Source: Polytrichum commune (Eukaryota; Streptophyta; Polytrichopsida; Polytrichales; Polytrichaceae). From it: DNA of 64,000 bases. Below the pieces are notes generated by a model. The model made no database searches, was not told the origin of the DNA, and was given only the letters and a program-made list of their open reading frames with translations. The translations under genes and the position numbers were made by a program. Shown piece after piece: positions 59,789 to 64,000 of this stretch. The first letter of the stretch is position 1, and every line of letters starts with the position of its first letter. The DNA is taken from assembly GCA_950295325.1 (NCBI GenBank), contig OX485807.1, positions 2,854,501 to 2,918,500 on the forward strand, in the 5' to 3' direction.

Positions 59789-61508
59789 CCTTTATTTCCA
59801 AAACGACTGTCATACTTTTTTGATCAATTTGTCCAAAAATGATTGTCTGGTTTATCTGTGATTTATTAAATGATATGTTTCGCTGCTTCAATGACGTCTG
59901 AAGGACACTCAAGATTCTCTAGCAACTGGCTTAGGGGAGCCAACTTACCCTTGCCCATATGTGGAAGTTTGTAGTTGCTACCGCCTTTGACTTTCATCAA
60001 CTCAATTAAGCAATTTTGCAGGGTGAGAAAAACGTTATTGATATTCTTGTTAGGCATTTTGTTGAAAGATTCAATGACGACCTTCACTAGTTCATCAACG
60101 TTACAAGGTGCCTTCTAGCGTTGGAGGGAGTGGATCGTTCTATCCCAAGTCCAGAACATCAAGATCCAGATTGTTGGAGGGTTGACAGACCATACGAATA
60201 CAAAATCCATCTTTGTCACCCTTACAAATGAGATCCGAGTCATTGGCCTTTGGATGCGGTTTCATGTTGTTTTGTTGGACAAAGACAGTTGTTGAACCTA
60301 GATCCAAATTTGAGGAAACAAAGAATGCATAGCAGGAAAGACGTGACAGATTAAGGAATCCTTCATGACCTCTGTGGTTATCAACGCGATAGGTTTGGTC
60401 TTCATTGTACCAACGAGTATGTTTTTACTGTTTCTCTTGGCTACTTCTTGAAAGGTCTTTAGAAAAATGCCAACCTTGTCTGACCAGTCCTCATTGATCC
60501 TATAATCAAATTGAGGGCGCACTACTGTGGCCAAAAATATGACCTTATCAATAAAACTCTTGTTTCCCCTCAATCGATGCGGCTCCTCTTCATCTGTAGC
60601 TAGGTTAAATGTGCCACTCTCTTCTGTCAAATGAAATCATTGTTCGTCGATGTGAATGCAGTCGAATTGAGACTTGAACGTTGGCGAATCCATGTCCACA
60701 GACGTTTGAAATATCATGGAAAGTGCAAACTTGAGTCTTTTGATTTTGTTGTTTTTTTTGTCAAGAGTGGCTTCAAAACGTTTGTATGTTGTTTCACAAT
60801 GCCTTTGCAATTCGTTAATGCAATGTTGATTTGGGAACACCCAGGGTGTGTGCCATTGATTGAATGTTTTTACGTCGGCGAAGTATAATTTCCTTGATCT
60901 TCATTGCGTAATCAAAATATTTACGCTTCCATCTTACCTTGAATTCGGGCAAACACATCGGCATCAATCATTCTATTCGTGATGGAGTATTTTTTGCGAT
61001 GTGAAGTTCGACTAATGATTCGTGTTTTTCACTCAATGTGGTTGGCAAATTCATATTTCAATTCGTATCAAGGTTTCCTTCATCACTACAAGCCAGTAGG
61101 AAATCAAATGTTGCATGACATTGCATATCGCTTAAGTTGAATATTTTTCGGCTGTTGGCTTGGGGTTTGTAGACGGTTTGTTCATCTTGCGATTTAAACT
61201 TTAAAGATTTCTAACCAATTGGAAACCATTAAGGGACATTTCACAATGGACTGATGAAGCGTCAACATGCAACGAAGTTTGTGAATTGCCAACTAGTGGG
61301 GGCTAAAAATTTGAGGTTCAAAGTCAAATATTCTCGAGAATGAAAGTCATCATCAATTTTTTTTTGACATTGCAACTTCTGGAGGAGTTTCGGAGTAGTT
61401 GTTGTTTCCTATTTTAAGGGTCATGCTTACAACTACTCGGTCAATGGTTAGCGGGCCTTAATATCACCAGAGTTAGCAACACGGACAATCATTTTGAGAC
61501 GGAGAAAG
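59789..61508 (-). mobile_element. Full-length mariner-like element, 1.72 kb
   Basis: The right end, reversed, reads CTTTCTCCGTCTCAAAATGA; the left end reads CCTTTATTTCCAAAACGACTG. Both are decayed versions of the plant mariner/Stowaway terminus CTCCCTCCGT..CAAAATGATTGTC. TA lies on each side (59787-59788 and 61509-61510). Inside is a transposase pseudogene. Confidence 0.85.
59866..61130 (-). pseudogene. Mariner-like transposase pseudogene
   Basis: Fragments in several minus-strand frames follow plant mariner (IS630/Tc1 superfamily) transposase order. First comes a helix-turn-helix region with NIQSMAHTLGVPKSTLH (about 60830-60900). Next is CIHIDEQ with the first catalytic Asp (about 60640), then DEEEPHR and NKSFIDKVIFLATVVRPQFD (about 60520-60590). 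Then comes VQQNNMKPH (about 60280), where the second catalytic Asp is Asn, and NNLDLDVLDLG with the third Asp (about 60155). The C-terminal segment NNVFLTLQNCLIELMKVKGG and YKLPHMGKGKL ends near 59866. Several frameshifts, stops and the Asp-to-Asn change make it inactive. The terminal ~75 codons remain open. Confidence 0.9.
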
Positions 61509-61665
61509 TAATAGTACTTATCCAATTTTATTTTTTATAAATATCATGTATATAATTTTTTTATTTCATAATCACCCATGCACGTCATTTAGGTGTTTAA
61601 TGTAGAGTCCATCCCCACGGGTCCAATGCATTGGATTTTAAAATTTTGAACCTGAAATTTTAAAT

Positions 61666-61804
61666 ATAACATTATTCAAGTGGGATTGACAATATTCCAT
61701 AGAATATTCCGAGATATTTCTTACATTCAATCTAAATGTGGGAAATATTATGTGGAATATTGATAGTCCCACATAATTCTATTATGGATATGAATAATGT
61801 TATG
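61666..61804. mobile_element. Foldback MITE, 139 bp
   Basis: ATAACATTATTCA..GTGGGATTGACAATATTCC on the left pairs with GGAATATTGATAGTCCCAC..TGAATAATGTTAT on the right. The outer TIR equals that of the element at 44231, but the GC-rich block differs (GTGGGA versus CCGCGGGA). The left arm has lost ~14 bp. Confidence 0.75.
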
Positions 61805-64000
61805 AAGTGGCTTGTGAGCACTTCTAAAGTGGAAAATATAAGCGTGACTTGTTCACTAGCCAACCAATACAATAGGCGTGTCACAAATACAAATAGGTTG
61901 AAACTAAAAATTAAAAATGTATTGGATTAAAGATGTCAAAAATAATAATTATGATGACAAACCTTCAAAAAATTAGCTCAAAAGTGAATGTAGTCAATAG
62001 AATGATGTATGTAGCTTTGCATTGTTGGCCAAATTTAAAAATTATATACTCATTATGTAATCATATTAAGTCAATCGTATGGGTACTATTTTTGATTTAT
62101 GATGTTAAATCAAATAATTTATTGCACCACCTTGTTTTTTGACATTTGTGACTTTAAATGTTTGTAATCACTGTCTCAAACAATTAGGATTTTATGGAAA
62201 GTTTCTCATAAAAAATGATTTTATTTCAACCAAGGCAACCCTACAATTATTTGGATTTTATTGCATACATTTACTATGTGCTCGAATAATTTAGCCATTT
62301 TAACTACAATTGGCTTACACTCAAGATTGTCCTACTAGAATGGACAATTGACTTTGCCATCAATTGTCTTGACCTTATGTCACACATGATGGAAAAAAAT
62401 TGAAGAATAAAATATCATTTGACCGGTTGACTTTAGTGGTTCACCTGAAAATTCAAGTCACCTTGTCTAATTGATTGGTCAACTTGAATTGGTATAGTCA
62501 ACTAGTTGAGGGGTTTTATTTGAATAATTTTTTATTTTCTTAAAATTGGGTTAAAAATTTGACTAAAATTTGAATTGGTCGAGTTGATGTGCTGTACTCT
62601 TATTTACAATTTTATCAGTCAATCAAAAAATTATAGTGACTTGAAGATCAATTAGTCTATTCAATAAAAAAAATTGATTTATTAGCAATTTTAAAGCAAT
62701 TTTATTCTTTAAAATAAAAAACAAACCGGTTTGGTCGACTGCTAGGCAAACCGGTCTGCTTCCATGGGCATTTTGATTGGTCAATTTAGACTCTAAAAGG
62801 AAAAAAAACATTTACCCCATTATGATTGAATGTACGGCGAAGTCCATGTCCCGTCTTTTGCTAGGACAATGACGGATATGATGGTGACAACGTTGTATAC
62901 AATTGGGAGGACCTCTATGATCTCTTAAAGACATTAAAATATTAATAAAATAATTAACATTTTCATTAGTTTTTTATCAGTGTGAACTTGTTCAGAAATA
63001 CCCAATTAATACGGAGCCCTAAGAGACAAGGTTAGGACTGTGTGGCGCGGTGCTGCCCAACGGTTAAAGTGGTGGAGCTCCGATCTGTTGCTCCCCCCAG
63101 CAGTGCCCCCACAAACTTCCAAGAGCCAAAGGACGTGCAACTAACCTACACAATGTCTATTGCATCAACCAACAACTAATTCAGCTTATTCTAGGTTGGC
63201 ACATGTTGTCGTTCCACCCAATCTTACACCCTAAGCTCTGCAAACTTTGCCTTATGAATACTAATTAATAAGGAAGTTTCCACCCTCAACATCACTCTTA
63301 TCTACACATTCACGCACAAAAACTATAGTGACAACGTTGAGATGTTGAAGTGATGAGTTGCATAGCCGAAGCTAAGGTGATGAGCTATGAAGCTGATGTG
63401 AGGAAACATGAACTGTTATTGCAACCCACGATCTGTAAAGCAAAGTGAGACTCACACATATAAGCCAATACAATAGAGCAGGAAGTGTTATAATAGTGGG
63501 CCTTGAGTTCGGGGATTTTGAATGAATGCCACTCCCCCTAAGAAAACTACCCGATTGCATTTTTTTTCTTGTACTTCATGGCACATAATGTAACACGTAT
63601 GAAGTCAAGACAAGAAAATCATTGTTCAAGGGCCCAAACATGGTCAAGTACACAACTCCATTACCCTACATTAATTAGGTTAAATGAAAGTGATTCAAAA
63701 CTATATACCAACTTTGAATTATTCAAAAAAAACAATCATAAGCATTTGATAGATACATTGATCTGCAAGCCAAGCAATTTAAGTTGACAAATTTTTTTTT
63801 CAAGAAAATCATATTCTAGAATATTCTGCAAGTAGTGTGCAAGTAGGTATATTGAACACGTAATTTTTTTTAAAATGCTAAGATTAGATTAAATAATTTT
63901 TTTTTTCTATTTTTTTTGTAACGGTGCCCTCAAGTTGATAATGTGTTCAAGGAATTTAAAAAATCCAACTTCAAAATATTTAAGGTCATGAAATGTACGT
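61805..64000. other. No gene recognised
   Basis: AT-rich DNA. Around 62400-62780 there are repeated GGTCAACTTGAATTGGT, GTCAACTAG and CAAACCGGT motifs suggestive of a degraded repeat, but I cannot define ends. Confidence 0.45.

Noticed and set aside
63000-63120. Possible tRNA-like region (GCCCAACGGTTAAAGTGG)
   Set aside because: Resembles only a weak A box; no B box or cloverleaf could be drawn.

Overview
This is nuclear DNA from a land plant with a large, transposon-rich, AT-rich genome. It has spliced genes with GT-AG introns, a plastid-targeted enzyme with plant-type introns, plant spliceosomal U2 snRNA copies and plant mariner, hAT and LINE families. Only two protein genes with complete spliced models are visible in 64 kb. 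The first gene resembles the angiosperm At2g33490 family but carries extra C-terminal exons. That and the repeat content suggest a non-angiosperm (lycophyte, fern or gymnosperm), but the sequence alone does not settle this.

Layout. 1-1.75 kb: 3' end of a non-LTR retrotransposon (RNase H, zinc knuckle, C-terminal domain, highly structured 3' tail). 1.8-4.2 kb: a MITE remnant, a ~359-bp tandem repeat and an acidic unidentified ORF. 4.6-5.5 kb: a hAT-like element next to a MITE. 6.3-6.7 kb: a short tandem repeat. 7.0-10.7 kb: a U2 snRNA array (one intact-looking copy, two pseudogenes) built from a ~1.04-kb unit; LINE and possible PPR remnants lie within and beside it. 11.6-18.9 kb, minus strand: an 11-exon gene for an At2g33490-like protein (AH/BAR-like helical domain plus proline-rich tail). 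19.3-22.3 kb: degenerate tandem modules rich in a CCCACACTAAT motif. 25.5-27.6 kb: a MITE, a 275-bp duplication and a 71-bp x 5 satellite. 27.6-41 kb: mostly featureless AT-rich DNA with a few dispersed repeats and one small unidentified minus-strand ORF near 38.7 kb. 41-51 kb: nested DNA transposons, a truncated LINE and two inverted 942-bp elements. 51.3-55.6 kb, plus strand: a complete 10-exon plastid-type cysteine synthase (O-acetylserine (thiol)lyase) gene with TATA box and poly(A) signal. 57.4-61.8 kb: further TIR elements and a full-length but dead mariner-like element with recognisable transposase.

The two genes do not form a pathway. The enzyme makes cysteine in plastids; the other protein is of unknown function, probably membrane-associated. 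The most interesting material is non-coding. One family of TA-flanked TIR elements occurs in three size classes (212, 483 and 942 bp). Two of its insertions can be verified against empty sites inside this same window. The U2 array shows gene birth and methylation-type decay side by side. The LINE tail folds into a multi-helix structure.
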